Assembly: GCA_018004935.1 (NCBI GenBank)
Contig: JAGNBF010000011.1
Location: 30,450-94,449, forward strand
Direction: 5' to 3'
Length of the DNA: 64,000 nt
Source of the DNA: Chloroflexota bacterium
GTDB lineage: Bacteria; Chloroflexota; Anaerolineae; Promineifilales; Promineifilaceae
The position numbers were made by a program, and so were the translations under genes. Within the stretch, counting starts at the first letter, position 1. Every line of letters starts with the position of its first letter. The notes under the pieces are model-generated. The model saw nothing but the letters and a program-made list of their open reading frames with translations, was not told the DNA's origin and searched no databases. Of this stretch, positions 26,938-35,779 are shown piece by piece.

Positions 26938-28797
26938 TCAGGCCTGGGCCAGGTAGAGGGCGTGGGGCTGTTGGATGAGCAGGCCAGCCGGATGGGGATA
27001 GAGCCAATCACCATAAGAACTAATCGCGGCCGCGTCGGATAACAATATTTCCCCCTTGCTCGTCTCCTTAAGAATGCCATTATCGGTGGCATGGAGCAGA
27101 GTTGTGCCGATGAAGGCTTTGCCGGTGAGCAGGTCATGTGGGGGAGTGGCGGGTTGTTCCCACTGCCGGAGACGTTGGCCTTGAGCGTCCACCACGATTG
27201 TCTGAGTAAAAAGTTGCCCGTGCCGTTGTCGTTGGAGCAAGAATGCGGCCGCGCCTTCATGGGCATAAAAGGCCATCTCGCCCACACTTTCTCCTGGCGG
27301 GAGGGTGAGAGGGGGTAATTCGTGACTGCGGCCGCGTTCCGTCAACAAAAAGAGGTGATAATCACCAAAGACCCGATTCACCCCCCCTATTAATCCGGCA
27401 CTGCTCCACAGGTTGGTCTGGTTGTGATAGGCCGTGCCAATGATTTCTTCCACAAAAAGACCTTCTTGAAGGCGGCCACGGAGAATGCTATTGCCAGCGA
27501 TACGAAATAATGAGGTAGCTGTGCTGGCAAATACCGCTTCCTGCCGGAATAGAGCTGTCTCCAGCATGGCCAGGCGGCGTGGTGAACCCTGGTTCACGTC
27601 TAACAGTAAAAGTTGTTGACTACCGGGGGGGTTTAATACCAGGCAGGAATCAAACCAGGCAAAACGATACCCTTCGCGGCCGCTAAATTGCAGTAACTCT
27701 TGCACCATTCCCCCCACCCCGGTTTGAACCAGATGATAACTATCGCCGGAGCGATAAACGACCAGGATGCGGCCGGTGGGTTGGACGACCACATGCAAGA
27801 TGAGGCCATCAACCCGTAGCAGGCAACGGAATTGCAGTTGACCCGCCTGTGTCAGAGGCATCATAACCGGTGTCTGGTGGCGACAGGCCGGGCAATCGCG
27901 CCGTTCGGTACTATAGGTAAGACCACAACCAGTACAGGTAATCAGCCGTTGCGCCATCTGGGCCAATAGATCTACAGGAAAAACCAGCCGTTCCCCTTGC
28001 TCATAAACCCGGTGCATCAGGTGTAGTAGATCGTCGGGGAGCGTTTCCGGGGGGTTGGCCCGGCGCGGATAGGTGACAGTGGGATGGAGTAGGCTAAGGT
28101 GCGCGGCCGCGCGGCTGGCCAGGGTTTTATGTTGAGGGTGCGTTCCACCATAGGGATGCACCTGGAGCAGGCTTTTCACCAGCAGGGTGGTATAGGCGTA
28201 CCAATCGCTCAGCGGGGTGAACACCGGGCGTAAACGAAAATCAGCAACACCATACAATGTGGGATCGAGGAAGGTTTGTAAGGCTACCGGGCAAGGAAAT
28301 TGCTCGAATTGGTAACTATCTACGTCAATCCAGAAATCGGCAGGGGCGTTCGGGGGTGTATTCTGCCAAAAAACATTCTGATCATTGAGGTCGCCGACAA
28401 TGACTTTTTGCCGGTGTAGGGCAGTCAGGGTTTGGTGTATGGCCTGGAAAAGGGGCAGAATGTGACCCAGGTGAATCCCTTCTTTCTGGCAGAACGCCGG
28501 GTTGCTCAGGAGTTTTAGCGGCCGCGTGCCCGGTGCCAATTTCGCCATCTGGAAACCCAAAACATCTCCCTTTTGATCGGTCACTAATGCCTGTGGCCCC
28601 AGAACCTGGGGTGGCAAGCGCCGATTCAGGCCTATCTGGAGAAAGTGATTTAGTTTGGCGGCATGGTGTGCTTCTGGCTGGTGGTATAACTTGATAGCCG
28701 TTGCGCCAGAGGCAAACACCATCCCTTCCCCCCCAGACTGGATAAGATCGGCGGGGTCGAGGGAGACGGGCTGATGCTGAATGTAGATGGTTTTCAT
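26938..28797 (-). CDS. Protein kinase-like domain with zinc ribbon and C-terminal propeller-like region
   Basis: Encodes 619 residues. Residues about 10-290 form a divergent kinase: glycine loop SGGEGMVF, ATAIKLYH for the VAIK lysine, IVGDLNDQNVFW as catalytic loop, and WIDVDSYQFE replacing DFG. This GDLN/DVDS version is known from kinases of the TerY-P type. A zinc ribbon follows (CTGCGLTY...CPACRH, about 335-355), then about 250 residues of beta-rich repeats that may form a propeller. The PP2C phosphatase gene upstream (29174-29917) is on the same strand, so they form a kinase/phosphatase pair. The vWA partner of TerY-P triads is not in the window. ATG 28797 was chosen because codons above it come from a dispersed repeat. 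Confidence 0.82.
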   Translation of the reverse strand: MKTIYIQHQPVSLDPADLIQSGGEGMVFASGATAIKLYHQPEAHHAAKLNHFLQIGLNRRLPPQVLGPQALVTDQKGDVLGFQMAKLAPGTRPLKLLSNPAFCQKEGIHLGHILPLFQAIHQTLTALHRQKVIVGDLNDQNVFWQNTPPNAPADFWIDVDSYQFEQFPCPVALQTFLDPTLYGVADFRLRPVFTPLSDWYAYTTLLVKSLLQVHPYGGTHPQHKTLASRAAAHLSLLHPTVTYPRRANPPETLPDDLLHLMHRVYEQGERLVFPVDLLAQMAQRLITCTGCGLTYSTERRDCPACRHQTPVMMPLTQAGQLQFRCLLRVDGLILHVVVQPTGRILVVYRSGDSYHLVQTGVGGMVQELLQFSGREGYRFAWFDSCLVLNPPGSQQLLLLDVNQGSPRRLAMLETALFRQEAVFASTATSLFRIAGNSILRGRLQEGLFVEEIIGTAYHNQTNLWSSAGLIGGVNRVFGDYHLFLLTERGRSHELPPLTLPPGESVGEMAFYAHEGAAAFLLQRQRHGQLFTQTIVVDAQGQRLRQWEQPATPPHDLLTGKAFIGTTLLHATDNGILKETSKGEILLSDAAAISSYGDWLYPHPAGLLIQQPHALYLAQA

Positions 28798-28839
28798 GGG
28801 CGGATCTGGTTTAGGAATGAGAACTATAGGGCTTAAGAT

Positions 28840-29135
28840 AATGATTTTGGGTATGGGCTGGCCTTGTGCCTGCCCTGCCACGAGAGGGCAATCACGAGGG
28901 TTGCCCGTACAGCCAAAATCTTTTTCTTGAAAAGTAACATCTCAATATTTCGGGGCTGTGGCCGGTCTCCTGACCGAGCCACCAGCGGTCACGGTCAGGA
29001 GACCGGCCCGATCCACCCCAAGTTATTGAGAAGATACCTTGAAAACTATAAATACCTTGTTCGCTTGAGGCGATTGCATACTCGGAGTTTCCCCAACCCC
29101 AACTCCGCCCCCAGGGGCGGGAAGTTTTTTAAGGC
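28840..29135. repeat. Repeat cluster between kinase and phosphatase genes
   Basis: Part of the 120-bp element (28840-28912), two GGTCTCCTGACC dyads facing each other (28959-29008), and a GC-box remnant (29089-29130). No gene. Confidence 0.6.
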
Positions 29136-29173
29136 AGTCAAACCGCCAGGCTCAATGGATAAAACCCTACGAA

Positions 29174-29917
29174 CTAAACTGCCAGGCCAACGGCCTCGGT
29201 TTGCCACAAGGCAATCGCGCCATCGTCTTCAAAGTTACCTCGTTGTTGGGCTTTTTGGTTGAGCCACCTTTGTAGGGAAAGCGGAGAATGGGGCGCGGCC
29301 GCGACCTCATGTAGTAACGGTTCACTCCAGCCATCAGTGGCTACCGCCAGGCAGTTGAGGTGGGCCGGGTCGGTTAAGGTGTGGCTGTGGATGAGGGGTG
29401 TATGGTGGCCGCGGCCGTGTAATAAGCGATAAGCCAGATAATCGGGCTGGTTGCCACTTTCCAGGTAGATAACCGTCTCATTGTGGAGGAGATAGCCATC
29501 CCCCATCCAGAAAAAGATCGCGGCCGCAGGGGTGTGCACAAATCCCACCAGCGTACAAAGTAGTTGGGTATGGACGAAACGGATCAGATCCGCTTCGCCA
29601 GAGAAAGGAATGCTGTGTACAAAACGGTGCAAAAAAGCCAGACAGTGCTGTGCCAGGGTGTGGGGCAGGTCAGGTAAAGGTGTGGTGAGCGTGAGTTGGG
29701 GGAGGGTTGCGGCCGCGAATGTGCCTAATAGTTTGGCTCCCACTTCATTGCTAGAAGAAAGAGCCGTTTCTCCCGGAGCACGCCACTTACTCCCACAACC
29801 ATCCAATACCAGACCAAAACAGCCACCATGCGGCAACTTATCACTCAGGGCAAAATCTTGCCCGTTTAGTTGTACCAGCCGGTGTTGGCGTCCAATGAGG
29901 GTAGCATGAGTAAGCAT
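29174..29917 (-). CDS. PP2C-type protein phosphatase
   Basis: Encodes 247 residues of a PP2C/SpoIIE-like metal-dependent phosphatase. Metal ligands are visible in LVLDGCGSKW (motif DGxG, about residue 35), FFWMGDGYLLH (GDG, about 145) and NFEDDGAIALW (the C-terminal DD). It probably reverses phosphorylation by the neighbouring kinase. I chose ATG 29917 (MLTHATLIGRQHR); an upstream ATG at 29953 is in frame and possible. Neither has a strong Shine-Dalgarno. Confidence 0.82.
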   Translation of the reverse strand: MLTHATLIGRQHRLVQLNGQDFALSDKLPHGGCFGLVLDGCGSKWRAPGETALSSSNEVGAKLLGTFAAATLPQLTLTTPLPDLPHTLAQHCLAFLHRFVHSIPFSGEADLIRFVHTQLLCTLVGFVHTPAAAIFFWMGDGYLLHNETVIYLESGNQPDYLAYRLLHGRGHHTPLIHSHTLTDPAHLNCLAVATDGWSEPLLHEVAAAPHSPLSLQRWLNQKAQQRGNFEDDGAIALWQTEAVGLAV

Positions 29918-30612
29918 AAGCCAAGGATAGCGTGATATTCCCGCTATATTCATCACGAAATGTTCAAATTGAGAAGTGTTGTTTTGTACTGCTATCCACC
30001 AATTGGTGTATACAAGACACGAATACAGTTTAGTGTAAAAGAAACACTTTGTCAACGGTCAAACAAAAATGGGGTGTACGTCAAATCTGTGGATGCCCAG
30101 AGAATCGCCGTTGCCTGAGCTTGTCGAAGCCAGCCTGTCGTCTCAGTTCCGTAGGTTATTTAATCCGACGTGGTGCAAAAGTCGGCAAACGGTGCTTAAC
30201 ATTTTGATAACCGGGGTCTTGGGGATTTCAGGGGGTTGACACCATCTGTAGGGGCAACCGTTGTGGTTGCCCTCGGCGGGGCAGGCACAAGGCCAGCCCC
30301 TACATCTAGCCGCACCCCACGAATTCCGAAAGAGCCGATAACCGTTCAGTTCAGAGACGATTTTAGGCCGTTTTGGTTACTTCAACGGATTTAGAATGAA
30401 ACGGACTAAAGACGACCTCTGGAAAATCCGTTGATGTAACCAGACTGAACGTTTACGGAAAACTCAATAGAGAGGGCAGGTACAAGGCCCGCCCTTACAT
30501 CTCCTGAATTCCCCAAGAAGCACCGCCCTCGCTTTGCTCATCACACACTCATGCAACCTTGCCGAAAGGCCTGCGTAATGTCAGGCACAACCCACAAACA
30601 TGAGGTGAAACG
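29918..30612. repeat. Gene-free repeat region
   Basis: Contains a TGAGCTTGTCGAAGCC hairpin arm (30117), a fragment of element X (30150), a MITE-4 fragment (30170-30205), a 120-bp element (30211-30334) and an inverted pair built on GGTTACTTCAACGGATTT / AATCCGTTGATGTAACC (about 30375-30442). No gene is recognised. Confidence 0.6.
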
Positions 30613-31161
30613 ATGTCTGATGAAACGATTTTGAAAGTAGAAGTTGAAAAAGAAATGATGCAAGATGTACGCAGTTGGGGACCGTGGTTACTCATCGGTG
30701 GTGGGATCACATTGTTGGCCTTGAACCTGTTCCACATCAGCCTGATGAATATTATCTGGCCGTTGTTTATTCTGGTGCCGGGGCTGGTGATGCTGTTACC
30801 TGCCTACCGTGCCACCGCGCCACAACCGAGCGCCTGGAGTTTCCTGGCTGTGCCAGGGGCCTTCCTTACGCTGATCGGCGTGTTTTTAGTGGCGACCAAC
30901 TTTGGTCATGGGGAAATTTGGAGTTATGGTTGGACCCTCATGCCCGCTTCGGTGGTTGCTGGGGTAATGTTGATGAACCGACATGATCCCAACCACCCGA
31001 TTCATGTCAGCGGCCGCAAATTTGTGCGCGGCAGTCTTATCGTTTTCCTGGCTTTGGGGCTGATCATGGAACTACTGGCCTTCTCGACACTCGGACCCTG
31101 GTGGCCGGTAGTCTTGATTGTCTGGGGTCTTTACCTTTTCGCCCGCAGTCGCCACGCTTAA
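30613..31161 (+). CDS. LiaI/LiaF-like multi-helix membrane protein
   Basis: Encodes 182 residues. An N-terminal polar stretch is followed by about six helices: WGPWLLIGGGITLLALNLF, NIIWPLFILVPGLVMLLPAY, FLAVPGAFLTLIGVFLVATN, WTLMPASVVAGVMLM, and the final pair ending in LIVWGLYLFARSRHA. The spacing matches the membrane part of LiaF-like/DUF5668 proteins. Members are linked to envelope stress in Firmicutes; the role here is unknown. A DUF4342 gene follows 97 bases downstream. Confidence 0.65.
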   Translation: MSDETILKVEVEKEMMQDVRSWGPWLLIGGGITLLALNLFHISLMNIIWPLFILVPGLVMLLPAYRATAPQPSAWSFLAVPGAFLTLIGVFLVATNFGHGEIWSYGWTLMPASVVAGVMLMNRHDPNHPIHVSGRKFVRGSLIVFLALGLIMELLAFSTLGPWWPVVLIVWGLYLFARSRHA

Positions 31162-31258
31162 TGTCCTCTTGCCTCAGCCTTTTCTCCAACAGGGGAAAAG
31201 GGCCAGGGCAAAAGGGCCACTGTAGCCTAAAAACAACAACCTCTTAAGGAGAAACATC

Positions 31259-31579
31259 ATGAACGAAGAAAACTTCCAAGAAGAAAGTTACAAAGCAGAA
31301 ACCAATCACGAAGAACAAGTAACCTGGACTGAAGAGTTCAAGGTAGCCGGGCAAGATTTATGGAACACGGTAAAGAGTCTTTTCCATGAAGTGAATGTAC
31401 GCCGTATCATCCTCAAAAATGAAGAAAAGCGTGTTCTGCTGGAAATTCCTATCGTGTTAGGTGTCGCCGGGATTGCCTTTTTCCCCTGGTGGTCGGCCAT
31501 TGCTCTCATTGCCGCCCTGGTGACAGATTGCTCGATTATGGTGGAACGGGTGGGTGATAAACCGCCTGCGGCCGCGTAA
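31259..31579 (+). CDS. DUF4342 protein
   Basis: Encodes 106 residues: a charged N-terminus, the conserved QDLWNTVKSLFHEVNVRRII motif, and a hydrophobic hairpin (VLGVAGIAFFPWWSAIALIA). It is a shorter paralogue of the N-terminal part of the protein at 14132-14734 and lacks the HhH domain. AAGGAG precedes the ATG by about 9 bases. It is probably co-transcribed with the membrane protein before it. Confidence 0.82.
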   Translation: MNEENFQEESYKAETNHEEQVTWTEEFKVAGQDLWNTVKSLFHEVNVRRIILKNEEKRVLLEIPIVLGVAGIAFFPWWSAIALIAALVTDCSIMVERVGDKPPAAA

Positions 31580-31607
31580 TACCATAAGCGTTACGCGCAG
31601 TACGACG

Positions 31608-31640
31608 AGCACGGTCAGGAGACCGGCTCGAGCGATGCCG
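31608..31640 (-). repeat. GGTCTCCTGACC dyad, inverted
   Basis: GAGCACGGTCAGGAGACCGG within a larger stem using CGTTACG / CGTAACG at 31589 and 31649. It follows the DUF4342 stop. Confidence 0.55.
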
Positions 31641-31681
31641 TAACGCCTAACCAAACAGCTAACCCTTGCTTTTATTGACTC

Positions 31682-31725
31682 AACAGGGTGGTTCGCGCGC
31701 CGAAACGTGAACCACCCTGTTTTAT
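31682..31725 (+). terminator. Intrinsic terminator after the DUF4342 gene
   Basis: AACAGGGTGGTTC (31682-31694) pairs with GAACCACCCTGTT (31709-31721) and is followed by TTT-A-TT. Confidence 0.75.
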
Positions 31726-31727
31726 TA

Positions 31728-31997
31728 TACTTACCACGGTTATAAAGTGACATTTTGTTAGCGGCAACAGATTGGTAGGTTTGGACTGAAGACCCATCCC
31801 CCTTCGATCCCAGAGGGAAGGGGGAAGAAACCTACCGGCGCGGTTTGGCGAGCGGACGCTCGCCAAACCGCGCCGAAAATAGTTCCCCGCCCCTGGGGCG
31901 GGGTTAGGGGTGGGGGTAGCCTTGGATAAACCCAACACGACACTAAAGTGAGACGGCGACAGGGGGAAAAAATGTCAGATTATGCCCTTTGACAGTA
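31728..31997 (-). mobile_element. MITE-1 copy A (inverted)
   Basis: 270 bases, flanked by TA on both sides. Ends TACTTACCACG (right end, here at left) and GACAGTA. It contains the 38-base stem GGCGCGGTTTGGCGAGCG...CGCC (31837-31874) and the GC box. It is inverted relative to copy B at 33079-33347. Confidence 0.85.
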
Positions 31998-32068
31998 TAT
32001 TTCCCCATTCTTACTCTGACCCGGGCATGCGCACATTTGCTTCGGTTATTACTCTAAGGAACACACCG

Positions 32069-32944
32069 ATGGAAAACTACATTGATGTCAATCAGGTACT
32101 TGGTTATAACTTCCCGCCCCTGTCCTTTCATTACACAGCAAAGGATGTTTCGTTGTATGCGTTAGGTGTGGGCGCGGCCGCAGACCCCCTCGACCTCACC
32201 GAATTAAAATTCGTTTACGAACTTAGCCCCCAGTTTATCCCTTTGCCCACGATGGCTGTTACGTTTCCGTTTGATGCCATTGGCAATATCACCTCGGTGC
32301 CAGGGATGCGCTTCAACCCGATGATGCTTTTACACGGAGAACAGCAATTAGAGTTGTTGCGGCCGCTTCCTACCCAGGCTACCCTTACCAATGAAGCCAA
32401 AATCACCGATGTTTTTGACAAAGGCAGTGGGGCTTTGATTATCATTGAAGCCGCCAGCAAAAATGCGGCAGGTGAGACACTCGCCATTAATCGCTCTTCT
32501 ATTTTTATTCGCGGACTGGGTGGTTTTGGTGGCGACCGTGGCCCCGCCGGGGTAAAAAACCAGGCTCCAGACCGCGCCCCCGATGTCGTACACATCCAAA
32601 AAACATTGCCCAATCAGGCTTTGCTCTACCGCCTGGCCGGAGATCCCAACCCCTTACACGCCGACCCGGCTATGGCGGCCTGGGGTGGTTTTCCCCGCCC
32701 CATTCTGCACGGGCTTTGCACCTTTGGCTTTGCTGGCCGGGCCGTGCTAAAACATTTTGCTGATAATGATCCAAGTCGTATCCAGCGAATTGGTTGTCGT
32801 TTTACTCGTCATCTGTTTCCGGGTGAAACCCTGGTTACGGAGATGTGGCAGGATGAGGCCAACCAGGTTTTGTTCCAGGTGCGCGTGCAAGAACGAGATG
32901 AGATTGTGTTGGCGAACGCGGCCGCGGTGTTACGAGAATCGTAA
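32069..32944 (+). CDS. MaoC-type (R)-specific enoyl-CoA hydratase, double hot-dog
   Basis: Encodes 291 residues with an N-terminal and a C-terminal hot-dog half, like the hydratase-2 part of peroxisomal MFE-2. The catalytic stretch is YRLAGDPNPLHADPAMAAWG, with the Asp/His pair, followed by PRPILHGLCTFG. It would hydrate trans-2-enoyl-CoA to (R)-3-hydroxyacyl-CoA in fatty-acid or polyhydroxyalkanoate metabolism. I chose ATG 32069 (MENYIDVNQVLGYNF) with AAGGAA 9 bases upstream. The in-frame ATG at 31982 is inside MITE-1. The gene lies between two inverted MITE-1 copies. Confidence 0.9.
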   Translation: MENYIDVNQVLGYNFPPLSFHYTAKDVSLYALGVGAAADPLDLTELKFVYELSPQFIPLPTMAVTFPFDAIGNITSVPGMRFNPMMLLHGEQQLELLRPLPTQATLTNEAKITDVFDKGSGALIIIEAASKNAAGETLAINRSSIFIRGLGGFGGDRGPAGVKNQAPDRAPDVVHIQKTLPNQALLYRLAGDPNPLHADPAMAAWGGFPRPILHGLCTFGFAGRAVLKHFADNDPSRIQRIGCRFTRHLFPGETLVTEMWQDEANQVLFQVRVQERDEIVLANAAAVLRES

Positions 32945-32979
32945 ACTTAGTAACCATCTAAAAATAACTTCCCGTTTTG

Positions 32980-33077
32980 CTGTGGCCGGTCTCCTGACCG
33001 TGCTTGTTGTGGCCCGGCGGGGACACCGGCTACAGCACCTGAGTTGTAGGGATATGGCTTTAGAAAGCGGGGCAACT
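32980..33077 (+). repeat. Dyad repeats and a fragment of the TolB-array spacer
   Basis: Holds GGCCGGTCTCCTGACCGTGC and TGGCCCGGCGGGGACACCGG. The stretch from 33010 to 33075 also occurs at 38697-38762 and 41093-41155, at the 3' ends of TolB-like genes. Confidence 0.65.
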
Positions 33078-33078
33078 A

Positions 33079-33347
33079 TACTGTCAAAGGGCATAATCTG
33101 ACATTTTTTCCCCCTGTCGCCGTCTCCCTTTATCGTCGTGTTGGGTTTATCCAAGGCCACCCCCACCCCTAACCCTGCCCCCAGGGGCGGGGAACTATTT
33201 TCGGCGCGGTTTGGCGAGCGGACGCTCGCCAAACCGCGCCGTGGGGTTTCCCCCCTTCCCTCTGGGATCGAAGGGGGATGGGTCTTCAGTCCAAACCTAC
33301 CAATCTGTTGCCGCTAACAAAATGTCACTTGATGACTGTGGTAAGTA
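33079..33347 (+). mobile_element. MITE-1 copy B
   Basis: 269 bases flanked by TA. Left end TACTGTCAAAGGGC, right end GACTGTGGTAAGTA. Central stem 33203-33240 identical to copy A. Confidence 0.85.
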
Positions 33348-33389
33348 TATGTACCAGCAATATTCAATCTAGTTTGCTCCTGGCTTTTA

Positions 33390-33720
33390 CTGTTTTTGTT
33401 TTCACAAGAGTTCCCCACGGGCCTATGGCGCACCAAAAGGGATGAAAATCTGTAGGACAATTTGGTAAATTGTCCACCGGGCGATTTACCAAAGGGTGTG
33501 TTTCATTTCGGTTGAGGGGTTTCGTGGGTACGGGCAACCCTTGTGGTTGCCCCACACGGGCCAGGCACAAGGCCTGCCCGTACATCGGCTGTCAACCCCC
33601 TGAATTCCCAAAGACTCATTATTCAACTCATTTAAAACACACCCTTTACCAAATCGCCCTACATTTTCGTAAGCCGTAGAACAGCCTTTCAGGCTGTTCT
33701 ACGGCTTACGTCGCTTTCCA
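33390..33720. repeat. Hairpin repeat, 120-bp element and AGCCT dyad
   Basis: A copy of the RBS-carrying repeat family without its right end (33400-33500; here its internal ATG is ACG), a 120-bp element (33519-33612), and ACAGCCT-AGGCTGT dyads (33675-33712). No gene in 33348-33770. Confidence 0.6.
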
Positions 33721-33770
33721 TTTGAACGGTTTGTCCTTTGTGCGGCGACACCAAAACATGGTGATCCATG

Positions 33771-35753
33771 TCAGGGTTGCCTTATGATCCAGTTAAAGAC
33801 ACCGAAGGAAAAAGAGAACTCCCCACTACTGCCATCGTCCCACACCAGAGAAGCGTTCAGCGTTGTGCCATCAAACTTATTGTAATATTGATCACAGCCA
33901 AAACTCCACCCCGAAGGCAGGGTCGTTGTTGTCCCATAACATCGTTGCCACCCAACAAACGGATCTGTTTTGAGCGTCCCATTGCGTCCTAACATCTCAC
34001 CGGTCTTGTACTTAGAACTGCCGCCAGCAGACAGTTGGGTAACGGCAAAGCCTACGACAGCACCGCGTCCCGTATAGGGCTGAAAGGCAATCACGGCTCC
34101 ATGGTCAAGTGTGGAATTAGGCGAATGCACGTTGCCGCTACAAGAAAGCACAGTACTTGAGAGAGTGCAGGTAACAGTAGACCCATCTGGTTGGATAATC
34201 TCAACAATTTGGCTGGCTGTTGCCGGAGCCAGATAATAAACCGGTGTGGCGGTGGGGGTAGGGGTTGAGGTACGGGTGGGCGTTGCGGTGGGCGTGGGGG
34301 TTGCTCTTGAACTTGATGTGGATGTTACAGCCACAGGTGTCAATGTCGGTATGGGGGTCGCCGTCGTGGTAGGGGTAGATGTCATGGTTGCTGGCAGGGG
34401 AGTAGCAGTGGGTGTGATGGGTTGGCCCGGGTTTACTCGTGCCAATTGAACTGCATCGGCCGCAACAATAAAACCTACGCCATCATCGTCAAGGGTCTGG
34501 TTACTGACCCGAATGTATTCGCTATCGCTTTCAAAAGAAAACTGGTAACGACCAATATAAACCCAACGATCCTGGTGGGATTCATTGGGATAAGCGGCCT
34601 GTACCACAATAGCAGTTTGGGGTGGCATCAGGTCTGAGATGATTGTGTATTCTGCTCCTCGCGTCAGGGAAATCTGGTTGGTCCAGGTAATTTCGGGGAT
34701 ATGCACATACACATCATACCAGCCCGCTTCCGTTAATTCATTCGGTGTAATCTGCCAGAATGCTTCGCAAATGGACGGTACATGAGCCACGGCATAATGA
34801 AACCCACCATAAAGTCCCCCTGTGGCACTTTCTTCGACACAGGGTACCGGCTCAAATGTACCAAATTCCGGATCAGCATCATCTATCGTTCTTGCCGCAA
34901 CTGGTGCAGATGGTTCAGCGATAGGTGTACCGCCGGGGTATTGAGCATTAGCATTGGGATTGGCGGGGTAATCAAGCCATATATCATAACTGGTTGCGCC
35001 GGTAAGTGTTCGCGGTGTAGGTGTTGGCGATCCCCCTGGTGTGGCATATGGTGTGAGTGTCACATTATAAACAGCCCAGGGATCAGACATAATGCCATTT
35101 ATCCAGCCATAAGGGTTAACGGGCTTGCCCAGGTAGCGAAGCTCAAAGTGCAAATGGGCGGCACATAATGGATTGTTCTCAACATCTGGGCAAGTACCGG
35201 TTACCGCACCTGTATTACCACTAATACCTAAAATCCCTTCTCTGTTCTCCGGATCAACTAGAATATCTTGCCCGAATTGCACGGTTAGTGAACTAAGGTG
35301 CCCGTAAATGGTCTCATAATCTGCCTGCCCCTCTTTATGCTCTAGTTTGACATAAAGTCCATAACCTGCGCGGTGGTTATCTCTATCAGACCAGTCAGCA
35401 TAAATGACTTCGCCGGGGTATGCCGCCAAAACAGGTTGGTAGTGAAGGTTATAATCTATCCCTGTATGCTGATCATAACCATAGGAACTGCTATCATCGT
35501 TTGTCGAAGATCCATCATAATGTCTCGTAATATCGTTACCATCTTCATCACTATTCGCTTGTAGTCGCCAAAGGGGAAGTTCGTGATCGAAAACCTTAAG
35601 CACACTTACATCACCGTAATAAATTGGCCCAAGAAAAGGCAATGGGTCACTAATCGCTTGTGTATTCTCTACGGCTGAAGAATAAATCAACAGAAGAGTA
35701 GTGACACAGATAAGATGATTGATGATTGTAATGAGAAGGTATTTCTTTTTCAT
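33771..35753 (-). CDS. Secreted M23 peptidase with golvesin-C-like domain
   Basis: Encodes 660 residues. Signal peptide at 1-33. An M23/LytM domain at about 75-215 has the zinc and catalytic motifs HTGIDYNLHY, ETIYGHLSSL and AAHLHFELRY. About 275-430 resembles golvesin C-terminal-like domains (AGWYDVYVHIP ... DGVGFIVAADAVQLARV). A Thr-Pro linker (about 435-495) leads to a C-terminal domain of about 150 residues that I do not recognise. M23 enzymes cut peptidoglycan cross-bridges. The gene is visibly more AT-rich than its surroundings and lacks GCGGCCGC. It is the last gene of a minus-strand array. Confidence 0.85.
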   Translation of the reverse strand: MKKKYLLITIINHLICVTTLLLIYSSAVENTQAISDPLPFLGPIYYGDVSVLKVFDHELPLWRLQANSDEDGNDITRHYDGSSTNDDSSSYGYDQHTGIDYNLHYQPVLAAYPGEVIYADWSDRDNHRAGYGLYVKLEHKEGQADYETIYGHLSSLTVQFGQDILVDPENREGILGISGNTGAVTGTCPDVENNPLCAAHLHFELRYLGKPVNPYGWINGIMSDPWAVYNVTLTPYATPGGSPTPTPRTLTGATSYDIWLDYPANPNANAQYPGGTPIAEPSAPVAARTIDDADPEFGTFEPVPCVEESATGGLYGGFHYAVAHVPSICEAFWQITPNELTEAGWYDVYVHIPEITWTNQISLTRGAEYTIISDLMPPQTAIVVQAAYPNESHQDRWVYIGRYQFSFESDSEYIRVSNQTLDDDGVGFIVAADAVQLARVNPGQPITPTATPLPATMTSTPTTTATPIPTLTPVAVTSTSSSRATPTPTATPTRTSTPTPTATPVYYLAPATASQIVEIIQPDGSTVTCTLSSTVLSCSGNVHSPNSTLDHGAVIAFQPYTGRGAVVGFAVTQLSAGGSSKYKTGEMLGRNGTLKTDPFVGWQRCYGTTTTLPSGWSFGCDQYYNKFDGTTLNASLVWDDGSSGEFSFSFGVFNWIIRQP

Positions 35754-35779
35754 GGTATATCCTTGTTTACGCTCTCTTA

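Noticed and set aside
31982..32068. N-terminal extension of the MaoC protein from ATG 31982
   Set aside because: This start lies in the end of MITE-1; the ATG at 32069 has a proper Shine-Dalgarno and begins at the conserved domain.
33079..33347. Possible insertion sequence with transposase
   Set aside because: The 269-bp element has no open frame of transposase size or motif; it is a non-autonomous MITE.
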